Assembly: GCA_910575615.1 (NCBI GenBank)
Contig: CAJTEX010000020.1
Span: forward strand, 1-55,074
DNA: 55,074 nucleotides
Origin: Bacteroidales bacterium
Lineage (GTDB): Bacteria; Bacteroidota; Bacteroidia; Bacteroidales; Muribaculaceae
Direction of reading: 5' to 3'
Shown here: one piece after another, positions 18,539 to 26,743 of the stretch
Layout: each line of letters opens with the position of its first letter
Numbering within the stretch: position 1 is the stretch's first letter
The notes under the pieces: generated by a model
Seen by the model: the letters and a program-made list of their open reading frames with translations, nothing else
What the model was told of the DNA's origin: nothing
Database searches by the model: none
Position numbers and translations under genes: made by a program

Positions 18539-19162
18539 ATGACACCCCTGATAGCCATAACCGGAGGCATAGGAAGCGGCAAATCGGCCGTATGCCGGTG
18601 TCTGTCCGCATGGGGACTCAATGTCTATGACTGCGACTCCCGTGCCAGGCGGCTTATGGACTCCGACCCCGCCATCCACAGGCGGCTATGCGAGGAAATA
18701 TCACCCGACACAGTCAAAAACGGCATAATCGACCGCCCGCTGCTGGCCGAAATAGTCTTTTCAGACCCCTCTAAACTCGCCAGGCTCAACGCCATCACAC
18801 ACCGGCGCGTCACTGAAGACCTGCGCCACTGGCGCGAGACAAACTCATCCTCATCCCCGGTGCTTTTCGTGGAGACAGCCATATTGCTCGAAAGCCGTCT
18901 TCACGACGAGGTTGACCAGATATGGGTCGTAGATGCCCCGGAGGAGACAAGGCTGGCGCGCGCCTGCCTCCGCGACTCCGCCACTCCAGACCAGATAATG
19001 GCACGCATGCGTCGCCAGCGCCACGTGTGTCACGGAGATGTGAGCGTCCCGCTCCATATCATCGACAACAGCGGCAACGCGCCTCTCCTGCCCCGACTGA
19101 CTGAGTTGCTGGCCGACCTCGGCATTCATCCATCCTCCCTCCCCGGCCAATGGAAAAACTGA
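18539..19162 (+). CDS. coaE: Dephospho-CoA kinase
   Basis: 207 residues. P-loop GGIGSGKS at residues 9-16, then DCDSRARRLM (the CoaE DxD-like segment) and a lid region rich in Arg. It phosphorylates the 3'-OH of dephospho-CoA, the last step of CoA synthesis. The start codon directly follows the YbbR stop, and the 3' end overlaps the next gene by 13 bases. Confidence 0.95.
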   Translation: MTPLIAITGGIGSGKSAVCRCLSAWGLNVYDCDSRARRLMDSDPAIHRRLCEEISPDTVKNGIIDRPLLAEIVFSDPSKLARLNAITHRRVTEDLRHWRETNSSSSPVLFVETAILLESRLHDEVDQIWVVDAPEETRLARACLRDSATPDQIMARMRRQRHVCHGDVSVPLHIIDNSGNAPLLPRLTELLADLGIHPSSLPGQWKN

Positions 19163-20523
19163 TGCAGTTTGTATGGCAGCACCGTCTCTGGGACTACACC
19201 CCGCTGCGCACCTCAGACGGCAGACGCGTCAGGATCATCCATCCCGGCACCCTCAACCATGACTCCGGCCCTGACTTTTTCAACGCCTCAGTTGAAATCG
19301 ACGGACAGCGGTGGGCCGGCAACATCGAGATTCATGTCAGGGCCTCTGACTGGATGCGCCACGGCCATGACCGCGACCGGGCATACGACTCGGTGATACT
19401 GCATGTGGTCCAGGTCGATGACGCGCAGGTCATGCGCCCCGACGGTTCGGTCATCCCGCAGGTGGCTGTCAGATGCTCGGCCCGGTCAGCGGCCCGGTGC
19501 AACATGCTGATGTCGGGAGCTTCATCCGCGCTCCCCTGCGCGGCCACCATCGCCCGGCTCGAACGGGTGCGCCACACCGAATGGCTCACAGCCCTCGCCA
19601 TCGAGCGACTTTACAGCAAAAGCGACCGCATACTCGACCTCGTCAAATTCACCGAGGGTGACTGGGAGGCCGCGACCTACATCACCCTCTCCCGCGCCTT
19701 GGGATTCGGCCTCAACGCCGAGCCGTTCGAGGTGCTGGCCAAAAACCTCCCCCTTAAATTCCTCAACCGCCACCGCGACGAGCTTGTCACGATGGAGGCT
19801 CTTGTCTTCGGCCAGGCCGGCATGATACCCTCCCCCGCGCCAGACGAGGACGGATATGTCACCCGTCTCCGCCAGGAATACCAGTTCATGGCCCGCAAGT
19901 TCAGCCTCACCCCTTTGCCGCTGCAATGGAAGCTCTCCCGCACACGGCCCCAGAACTTTCCACACAGGCGGCTGGCCATCCTGGCCGAGAAAATCCACCG
20001 GGGCTTCTACCTGATCGGCCATCTCGACGACATCATCGCCGACCTATACCGCCGACGGGAAAAATCATTGATGGAGACAAGACTGTATTACCCCCACATA
20101 CCCGAACCGGAGACTCCCGCCCTGCCATCACTGCAGGAAATCCGCAAGGAATTCGACATACGGCTGACCGGATTCTGGGCCACACGCTACACATTCGGCT
20201 CATCAGGCCGGGGAGCCACACCGAAAGCCCTTTCAGAAAGCTCCATAGACCGCCTGGTCATCAATGTGGCCATCCCATTGATGCTCGCCAGGGCCACCGC
20301 CAGGGGAGATGTCGCGACAATGCGCCTAATCCCCGAACTGCTCAGGGGTTTCCAGGCGGAAGACAACAAAGATGTCAGGCTGTTCGCCTCGACCGGACTG
20401 GACTGCCGTGACGCTTTCGACTCACAGGCGATGATACAACTGCGACGCGAGTATTGCGAAAAAAACAAATGCATCTACTGCCGTTTCGGCCACCGGATGC
20501 TCGCCGCGGAAATACAAAAATGA
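19150..20523 (+). CDS. DUF2851 family protein
   Basis: 457 residues, no signal peptide. The opening EKLMQFVWQHRLWDYTPL, the GPDFFNASVEIDG...GNIEIHV segment and the Cys-rich end EYCEKNKCIYCRFGHRML are typical of this Bacteroidetes-specific family of unknown function. The N-terminal G-P-D...E-I-H pattern recalls a PD-(D/E)xK nuclease core, but this is a weak resemblance. It overlaps the end of coaE by 13 bases and closes the nusB operon. Confidence 0.82.
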   Translation: MEKLMQFVWQHRLWDYTPLRTSDGRRVRIIHPGTLNHDSGPDFFNASVEIDGQRWAGNIEIHVRASDWMRHGHDRDRAYDSVILHVVQVDDAQVMRPDGSVIPQVAVRCSARSAARCNMLMSGASSALPCAATIARLERVRHTEWLTALAIERLYSKSDRILDLVKFTEGDWEAATYITLSRALGFGLNAEPFEVLAKNLPLKFLNRHRDELVTMEALVFGQAGMIPSPAPDEDGYVTRLRQEYQFMARKFSLTPLPLQWKLSRTRPQNFPHRRLAILAEKIHRGFYLIGHLDDIIADLYRRREKSLMETRLYYPHIPEPETPALPSLQEIRKEFDIRLTGFWATRYTFGSSGRGATPKALSESSIDRLVINVAIPLMLARATARGDVATMRLIPELLRGFQAEDNKDVRLFASTGLDCRDAFDSQAMIQLRREYCEKNKCIYCRFGHRMLAAEIQK

Positions 20524-20576
20524 CGATTAGTGGCCAAATTAGCCATACCCATCCCGTCAATTATCCCCTCTCCCCT

Positions 20577-20607
20577 TTTGTAAACTGGAGGATATTCGCT
20601 ATTTTTG
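20577..20607 (+). promoter_or_regulatory. Promoter of the TetR-like regulator, with long structured leader
   Basis: TTTG (20577-20580), 19 bases, then TATTTTTG (20600-20607). The leader to the ATG at 20758 is about 145 bases and includes an ACGTC/GACGT stem near 20632-20650 and an ACGGAG/CTCCGT stem (20704-20709 with 20728-20733) close to the start codon. Confidence 0.75.
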
Positions 20608-20757
20608 CAATACCTTGAACACCGCTGGAGCGCACGTCCCACAAAAGACGTACAGCCTTGGCTATGGCGCGACGCGGCAAAAGACATACGTAGTCAACAT
20701 TTTACGGAGTCAGATGGATGGAAATGTCTCCGTGAACACCCGTAAAAACACTTGAAT

Positions 20758-21609
20758 ATGGAACCTGCTAATGAAGTAAAAACCAGGAGACCGCGACGAT
20801 CGAAGGCCGACATCGAGGAGGCAATCAACAAAGCGGCCGTCGCGCAGATAAAAAAGAAAGGTTTCTCACTCGCCTTGGTGACCGACATAGTCAAGCGAGC
20901 AAAGATCGAGCCGATTGTGTTCTACAACCGGTACAAGAATCTTGACGAGTTTTATGACGAGTTCGTCAAGAATTATGATTACTGGCTCAGCGACCTTGTC
21001 AGGGACTCCATGGAGGAAATAGGCTCGGAGGAAGGTTACAGCAACATACTCGAGAAACTGCTGACCAACCTCATGCAGGAAGAAATCATGACCGAGCTGC
21101 TTCGTTGGGAGATAGCCGAAGGCAACCACATCACCGAACGCACATCACGCCTGCGCGAGCTCCACGCCATCGAGCTTATCAACTCATACAGCGAGCTGTA
21201 TCACCGCGAGAATTTCGACATCCCGGCCATTACAGCCATACTCGTCGCCGGCATATATTACCTGGTGCTGCACAAAGACCGCTCCACATTCGCCGGAATC
21301 GACATCAACACCATCCCGGGCAAAAGGCGCATGCTGCGGGCGATACGCAACATATCCTCGCTGATGTTCAGGGAAGAGGAAAACCTGCGCCTTGCAGACG
21401 CGTCAGGAGATGAGGATGTGGAGACTTACCGCCGCAATTACGAGGCGGCATGCCGCGAAAGGGTGGAAAGCGACTTCCGCGACCATGTCGAAGACCTCAT
21501 GGAGGCCAGGCGCATTGCCGACAGGCAGCGCATCGCCGAGAACATGAGGGCACAAGGCATCCCCGAGGATGTCATCGAGCAGTGTGTCAACGGCAACCAC
21601 GACGAATGA
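20758..21609 (+). CDS. TetR/AcrR-type transcriptional regulator
   Basis: 283 residues from ATG 20758 (a TTG two codons earlier is less likely). The first about 65 residues form the TetR helix-turn-helix: RRSKADIEEAI, then FSLALVTDIVKRAKIEPIVFYNRYKNLDEF. The helical ligand/dimerisation region follows, and about 60 extra charged residues at the C-terminus make it longer than the usual 200. The target is unknown. It is transcribed alone between the DUF2851 gene and the convergent phosphorylase gene; the leader hairpin might be an autoregulatory site. Confidence 0.8.
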   Translation: MEPANEVKTRRPRRSKADIEEAINKAAVAQIKKKGFSLALVTDIVKRAKIEPIVFYNRYKNLDEFYDEFVKNYDYWLSDLVRDSMEEIGSEEGYSNILEKLLTNLMQEEIMTELLRWEIAEGNHITERTSRLRELHAIELINSYSELYHRENFDIPAITAILVAGIYYLVLHKDRSTFAGIDINTIPGKRRMLRAIRNISSLMFREEENLRLADASGDEDVETYRRNYEAACRERVESDFRDHVEDLMEARRIADRQRIAENMRAQGIPEDVIEQCVNGNHDE

Positions 21610-21644
21610 CCCTACGGCAACGACCAGCCGCCATCCAAACAGAC

Positions 21645-21682
21645 AAAAAAGTTCTCGCGGAACGCCCGCGAGAACTTTTTTT
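21645..21682. terminator. Bidirectional terminator between the regulator and phosphorylase genes
   Basis: A6, a perfect 10-bp stem GTTCTCGCGG/CCGCGAGAAC with a 5-base loop, then T7. It serves both convergent genes. Confidence 0.9.
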
Positions 21683-21703
21683 CCGTGATATTCAGAGGTG
21701 CCG

Positions 21704-22579
21704 TCAGATACGGTCAAGCACTGTCGATATGAGGTCGCGGATGGCGGTCTTGTAGTTGGGAGTCACGTCATGGCGCATACGGTTGGCGATGATCGAGCAG
21801 ACGGTCATGGCGCGGTGGCCCATCAGACGGCCCAGCCCCTGGAGGGGAGCCGACTCCATCTCGTAGTTGGTCACCTTGCGGCCGTTGAACCTGAACTCCT
21901 CGATGCTCTGGTTGAGTCCCGGGTTGGAGAGCGGCAGACGCAGCTCGCGGCCCTGCGGTCCATAGAAGCCCACGGCAGAGATTGTGTTGCCACGCACCAT
22001 GTCGTCCTGGCCGATCTGGTCGACCAGCGAACTGTCGGCATCAACCACATACGGTTTAGCCCACAGGGGATTCCATGAAGTATGGTCGCAGAAAGCCTTC
22101 TCGAATTCAAGGTCGGCGATTTCGTTGCGGCCGGCGTAATAGTTGAGTACACCGTCGAAACCGATGGCCTTCTCGGCAATCACCGGAGTGCCCACGATCA
22201 GCTCGGGCTGGAGGGCACCGGATGTGCCGATGCGCACCATCGTCAGCTGGCGGTGCTGGTCCTTCACCTCACGCGTGGCGAAATCAATGTTGGCCAGCGC
22301 GTCAAGTTCATTGATTACGATGTCGATATTGTCAGGCCCGATGCCATGGCTGAGACACATAATGGGTTTACCCTTGTAAGTGCCGCCAATGGTGTGGAAC
22401 TCACGCGACGACACCTCGAAGTCACGGGTGTCGAAATGCTCCGCCACGATGTTGACGCGGGCCGGGTCGCCCACGAGGATTATGCGGTCGGTCAGCTGCT
22501 CGGGAAGCAGGTGGAGATGAAACACCGACCCGTCCTGGTTGATGATAAGCTCCGAAGGAGCGATTATTTTCTTTTCCAT
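21704..22579 (-). CDS. Nucleoside phosphorylase (uridine phosphorylase family)
   Basis: 291 residues. Family motifs: RIILVGDPARV (phosphate-binding loop), a GIGPDNIDI segment, VRIGTSGAL, and NYEMESAPL near the C-terminus, the region that binds the ribose and base. It cleaves nucleosides with phosphate to the free base and ribose-1-phosphate, in nucleoside salvage. Uridine is the likeliest substrate, but purine nucleosides cannot be excluded. It lies 72 bases downstream of dprA on the same strand and may belong to that transcript. Confidence 0.88.
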   Translation of the reverse strand: MEKKIIAPSELIINQDGSVFHLHLLPEQLTDRIILVGDPARVNIVAEHFDTRDFEVSSREFHTIGGTYKGKPIMCLSHGIGPDNIDIVINELDALANIDFATREVKDQHRQLTMVRIGTSGALQPELIVGTPVIAEKAIGFDGVLNYYAGRNEIADLEFEKAFCDHTSWNPLWAKPYVVDADSSLVDQIGQDDMVRGNTISAVGFYGPQGRELRLPLSNPGLNQSIEEFRFNGRKVTNYEMESAPLQGLGRLMGHRAMTVCSIIANRMRHDVTPNYKTAIRDLISTVLDRI

Positions 22580-22651
22580 GGTGTATGTATGGGTTTGTGG
22601 TTGCTCATTAATATATAAGGTCAGAGAGGGCTGGATTGTTTAGCGGGCGGC

Positions 22652-23764
22652 TCAGGCCAGACGGTAACGCGAGCCGGGGAGGGCCATCACCACACCGTCC
22701 ATCTCCAGCTCCATCAGCATCCCCATCAGCCGCCCGACAGGGATGCCAGTGTGGGCCGTCAGGAGATTTATCTGCCCCTCGCCGTGGGCCGTCAGGTAAT
22801 CCACGATGGCCTGCTCCTCGGGCGAGAAGCATCTGAACAGGGCCGGCTGCTCAGGCTCGGCCTGGCGCCCGGTCCAGCCCATCGTGTCCATCAGGTCGTC
22901 AGCGCCGCCACACAACACCGCCACCTGGCGACGTATCAGGCGGTTGCATCCGCCGCTGTAATGGTCGCTCGTGCGGCCCGGCAGGGCAAACACCTCGCGG
23001 TCATATTCCCGGGCGAGCCGGGCAGTGTGAAGCGCGCCCCCGTGGTCGGCGGCAGACTCCGCCACCACCAGGCAGTCGACCATCCCGGCCACAATCCTGT
23101 TTCTGGCCAGGAAATTTCCCCGGAACGGACGGGTCTTGCTCGGATAGTCGGTCAGCACGATGCCTGCGCCACGGGCCATCCGCGCCGCGTCTTCGCGGTT
23201 CTCGGCCGGATACATCGTGTCGAGCCCGTGGGCCACGATTCCGGCCGTCGGAACTCCCGCCGCAATCGCGCGCCTGTGGGCCGCCACGTCACATCCCAGG
23301 GCGAGGCCGCTGACAATCAGCAGGCTGTCGAGCCGCGCGGCAAGGTCGTCGACAAGACGGTTGATGAAATTCACCCCGTAATGGGTGGCGTTGCGGGTGC
23401 CGACAATCCCGACCACATGTCGCGCGTTGAGGTCACACTCACCCTTGCCATACAGCATCAGCGGCGCGTCCTCACATTCCAGGAGCCTGCGCGGGAAATC
23501 CCCGTCGGTGAAGTAAAGGCATCGCACGGCATTGGCCGTCACAAACCTCACTTCCTCCCTGGCGCGCGACAGCAGCTCCTCCCTCATGCCATCCCTGAAA
23601 TGACGGCTTCCAAGCCCGGTCAGACGCTCCATCTCGCGCAGGTCGAGCCTGAAAAACGCCTCCTCCGAGCCGAGGGCCTCCAGCATGTGGCGGGCGGCCC
23701 CCACGGTCATACCCTTTATGCGGGAAAAAGCGATCCTGTATGTCAGAAGTCCGTCGCCCGTCAT
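22652..23764 (-). CDS. dprA: DNA-processing protein DprA
   Basis: 370 residues. A helical SAM-like N-terminus (about 1-90) leads into the Rossmann-like DprA core with VGIVGTRNATHYG, VSGLALGCDVAAHR, FLARNRIVAG and GALHTARLA, and a C-terminal winged-helix-like segment (about 305-370, VDYLTAHGEGQINLLT). DprA binds incoming single-stranded DNA and loads RecA during natural transformation. The start overlaps the end of the thioesterase gene by four bases (ATGA). Confidence 0.95.
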   Translation of the reverse strand: MTGDGLLTYRIAFSRIKGMTVGAARHMLEALGSEEAFFRLDLREMERLTGLGSRHFRDGMREELLSRAREEVRFVTANAVRCLYFTDGDFPRRLLECEDAPLMLYGKGECDLNARHVVGIVGTRNATHYGVNFINRLVDDLAARLDSLLIVSGLALGCDVAAHRRAIAAGVPTAGIVAHGLDTMYPAENREDAARMARGAGIVLTDYPSKTRPFRGNFLARNRIVAGMVDCLVVAESAADHGGALHTARLAREYDREVFALPGRTSDHYSGGCNRLIRRQVAVLCGGADDLMDTMGWTGRQAEPEQPALFRCFSPEEQAIVDYLTAHGEGQINLLTAHTGIPVGRLMGMLMELEMDGVVMALPGSRYRLA

Positions 23765-24207
23765 CCCTTCTCATCCGGTTTTGGCAGACATCCGGCGAAA
23801 GCCGCCGCGAGCTGCTCGCCGCGGCTGAGCCGTCCGTTCTCAAGGGCCACGATTGTCACAAGCGCCTTGACCACATACTTGCCGGAGGCATTGAATATGT
23901 CCTGGTGGAACACAAACCTCGCCCCCTTGCGCTCAAGCCAAAGGCAACTCGTCATCGTCTCGGCCAGTCTCAGCGGTGTCAGATAGGATATTTCTATCTT
24001 GCTGACCACCGGGTCGATGCCGTCGCGCTGCATGTCGCGGAATGAGACCCCGCGCTCCTGGCAGAACTCATGGCGGGTATGTTCGAGGTAATGGAGATAG
24101 TTGGCATTGTTGACTATCCCCTGCGAATCCACCTCATAGTCCCTGACTTTCAGCGGCATCTCATATATGTACGGCTCCTTGCGGAGCGCTTTTTTCTCTG
24201 GTTCCAT
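23761..24207 (-). CDS. Acyl-CoA thioesterase, YbgC/FadM-type hotdog fold
   Basis: 148 residues, one hotdog domain. The catalytic segment VRDYEVDSQGIVNNANYL has the family's Asp (D27) followed by G-x-V-N-N-x-x-Y. It hydrolyses acyl-CoA or acyl-ACP thioesters; the acyl group is not known. Its stop overlaps the dprA start, so the two are translated together. Confidence 0.85.
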   Translation of the reverse strand: MEPEKKALRKEPYIYEMPLKVRDYEVDSQGIVNNANYLHYLEHTRHEFCQERGVSFRDMQRDGIDPVVSKIEISYLTPLRLAETMTSCLWLERKGARFVFHQDIFNASGKYVVKALVTIVALENGRLSRGEQLAAAFAGCLPKPDEKG

Positions 24208-24235
24208 ATCGTGCGCGTCATAGTGTAACGAACCT

Positions 24236-24243
24236 CAAAGTTA
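24236..24243 (-). promoter_or_regulatory. Likely -7 box of the thioesterase-dprA transcript
   Basis: TAACTTTG on the minus strand, about 28 bases before the ATG. No good -33 element is visible at the right distance. Confidence 0.4.
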
Positions 24244-24285
24244 ACCATTTTACTTGGATTTGCCCCCAGTTAACACCTATTTTTT

Positions 24286-24317
24286 TTTGGGCGTGTCGGC
24301 GCAAAATGCTATCTTTG
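24286..24317 (+). promoter_or_regulatory. Promoter of the M3 peptidase gene
   Basis: TTTG (24286-24289), 20 bases, then TATCTTTG (24310-24317), 23 bases before the ATG. Confidence 0.8.
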
Positions 24318-24340
24318 CATAAAACTACAAGCTTTCTGCA

Positions 24341-26488
24341 ATGAAGAAACTTCTTACCACACTAACTGTTACATTAAGCCTGATGTCAACAATGTCATCG
24401 CAGGCACAGCCTGCTCCAGGCGCCGTGTTCGCCGACAAATTCAACACAGTCCACTCGACCGCCCCGTTCTCCAAAATCTCCAACGCCGACTACGAGCCGG
24501 CCATCGACAGGGGCATCGAGATGGCGAAGGCTGAAATCGACGCCATCGCCAACAACCCCGACGCGCCGACATTCGAGAACACCGTGGTGGCCCTCGACCG
24601 CTCTGGCCAGCAGCTCAACAAGGTGCTTAACATCTTCTTCCCCATCCTCTCGGCCGACGCCGACGACGAGCTGATGGAGATATCGATGCGCGTCACCCCC
24701 AAGCTCTCTGACTACTCCACATCAATCATCCTCAACGAGAACCTCTGGAAGCGCATCAAGTCGGTCCATGACAACCGCGCCTCGCTCACCCTCACCCCCG
24801 AGCAGCAGATGCTCCTCGATGAGACATACAACAATTTCGCCCTCTCCGGAGCCAACCTCCAGGGGGACGACCGCGAAAAGTTCCGCCAGATTTCCTCTGA
24901 GCTTTCAGAGCTCACCACCATCTTCGGACAGAATGTGCTCAAAGAGCTCAACACCTATGAAATCTGGCTCACCTCCGACGACCTCGCGGGCCTGCCCAAG
25001 GGAATCGTCGACGAGGCCGCCCAGCTGGCCGCCGCAAAAGGACGTGAAGGGGAATTCCTCTTCACCCTCGCCCAGCCCACCTACATGGCGTTCATGAAAT
25101 ACTCCGACCGCCCCGACCTGCGCGAGAAGTTCTACCGCCTCTATACCGGCCGCAACACCTCGGGTGAATACAACAACCTCCCCGTGCTTACCAAAATCGC
25201 CTCGCTGCGTCTCCAGCTCGCCAACCTCCTTGGCAGCAAGACCTACGCCGAACACTCGCTGAAGCGCACCATGGCCCGCACCCCCGGGAATGTCTACAAG
25301 CTGCTCGACCAGCTCCGCGACGCATACCGCCCCGCCCTCGACAAGGAGATGGCCGAGCTGACGGCATTCGCCTCCAAGACCGAAGGCAAGCCCGTCGAAA
25401 TCAACGCCTGGGATTACAGCTACTACGCCAACAAGCTCAAAAACGAGCTTTACTCATACGACGAGGAGCAGCTCCGACCCTACTTCGAGCTTGACAACGT
25501 CATAAACGGCGTGTTTGGCCTCGCCACCCGCCTCTACGGCCTGCAGTTCTCCCCCAACGACTCCATCGAAGTCTACCATCCTGATGTCAAGGCATTCGAT
25601 GTCACCGACGACAAGGGAGACTTCATCGGAGTGATATACACCGACTTCTTCCCCCGCGACACCAAGCGCCCGGGCGCATGGATGACCGGCTTCTCCGACC
25701 AGTGGATTGACGGCGAAGGGGTCGACCACCGTCCGCTGGTGTCGATCGTGATGAACTTCACCAAGCCCACAGCCGACAAGCCCTCGCTGCTCACCCCCTA
25801 CGAGGTGGAGACATTCCTCCACGAGTTCGGCCACGCCCTCCACGGCCTGCTGACACGATGCAACTACTCCTCCCTCTCAGGCACCAATGTTTACCGCGAC
25901 TTCGTCGAACTCCCCTCGCAGTTCAACGAGAACTACCTCACCGAGAAGGAGTTCCTCGACTCATTCGCCAAAAACTACCTCACCGGCGAACCACTCCCCC
26001 AGGAGATGGTAGACAAAATCGTGGCCTCCTCACAGTTTGGCGCGGCCTACTCATGCATGCGCCAGCTCTCATTCGGATACGTCGACATGGCATGGCACTC
26101 GCTGGCCGACACCACAGCCGTGGCTGACCCTGTGGCCTTCGAGCGCGCGGCCATAGAGCAGGTGCGCATCTTCCCCGATGTTGACGGCTCGGCCACCTCG
26201 CCCCAGTTCAGCCACATATTCGCCGGAGGCTACGCCGCAGGCTACTACTCCTACAAATGGGCCGAAGTGCTCGACGCCGACGCCTTCGCCCACTTCAAGG
26301 AGAACGGCATCTTCGACCGCGAGACGGCCGACGCCTTCCGCCACAACATCCTCGAGAAAGGCGGCTCCGAGGCTCCCGATGTCATCTACAAGCGTTTCCG
26401 CGGGCAAGACCCCACAATCGACGCCCTGCTGATACGCGACGGCATCAAGGAGCCTGAAGCTCCCGCCTCACTGCTCAAGAAAGACTGA
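24341..26488 (+). CDS. dcp: Exported M3-family peptidyl-dipeptidase (Dcp-like)
   Basis: 715 residues. A signal peptide (about 1-22, cut after SSQA) sends it to the periplasm. The zinc-binding motif HEFGH lies at residues 494-498, with the downstream glutamate in the expected helix. N-terminal sequence PFSKISNADYEPAIDRGIE is typical of Dcp. The family removes C-terminal dipeptides from oligopeptides. It is monocistronic, with its own promoter and a strong terminator. Confidence 0.93.
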   Translation: MKKLLTTLTVTLSLMSTMSSQAQPAPGAVFADKFNTVHSTAPFSKISNADYEPAIDRGIEMAKAEIDAIANNPDAPTFENTVVALDRSGQQLNKVLNIFFPILSADADDELMEISMRVTPKLSDYSTSIILNENLWKRIKSVHDNRASLTLTPEQQMLLDETYNNFALSGANLQGDDREKFRQISSELSELTTIFGQNVLKELNTYEIWLTSDDLAGLPKGIVDEAAQLAAAKGREGEFLFTLAQPTYMAFMKYSDRPDLREKFYRLYTGRNTSGEYNNLPVLTKIASLRLQLANLLGSKTYAEHSLKRTMARTPGNVYKLLDQLRDAYRPALDKEMAELTAFASKTEGKPVEINAWDYSYYANKLKNELYSYDEEQLRPYFELDNVINGVFGLATRLYGLQFSPNDSIEVYHPDVKAFDVTDDKGDFIGVIYTDFFPRDTKRPGAWMTGFSDQWIDGEGVDHRPLVSIVMNFTKPTADKPSLLTPYEVETFLHEFGHALHGLLTRCNYSSLSGTNVYRDFVELPSQFNENYLTEKEFLDSFAKNYLTGEPLPQEMVDKIVASSQFGAAYSCMRQLSFGYVDMAWHSLADTTAVADPVAFERAAIEQVRIFPDVDGSATSPQFSHIFAGGYAAGYYSYKWAEVLDADAFAHFKENGIFDRETADAFRHNILEKGGSEAPDVIYKRFRGQDPTIDALLIRDGIKEPEAPASLLKKD

Positions 26489-26522
26489 CACTCGTCAGCC
26501 CCAGCAAGATAACAGGCAGCCC

Positions 26523-26571
26523 CTGATGGCCCCGGACACAGGCTCCGGGGCCATCAGAGGCTGTCTTTTCC
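26523..26571 (+). terminator. Terminator of the peptidase gene
   Basis: Perfect 14-bp stem CTGATGGCCCCGGA/TCCGGGGCCATCAG with a 7-base loop, followed by a U-rich TGTCTTTTC tract. Confidence 0.8.
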
Positions 26572-26743
26572 ATAAAATATGTTGTTAAACATGCCGCTTT
26601 ATTGCCACTTTTGGGAAATTTTCACCAACTTTGCAAAAAAAATTGGCCTCGCCACAACAACGAGGCTCCAACAACTATCCAGAGATTATATCTTTACTAC
26701 TTACATTTATCTAAACCAACAATCTATTAACCAGACTCTGCAA

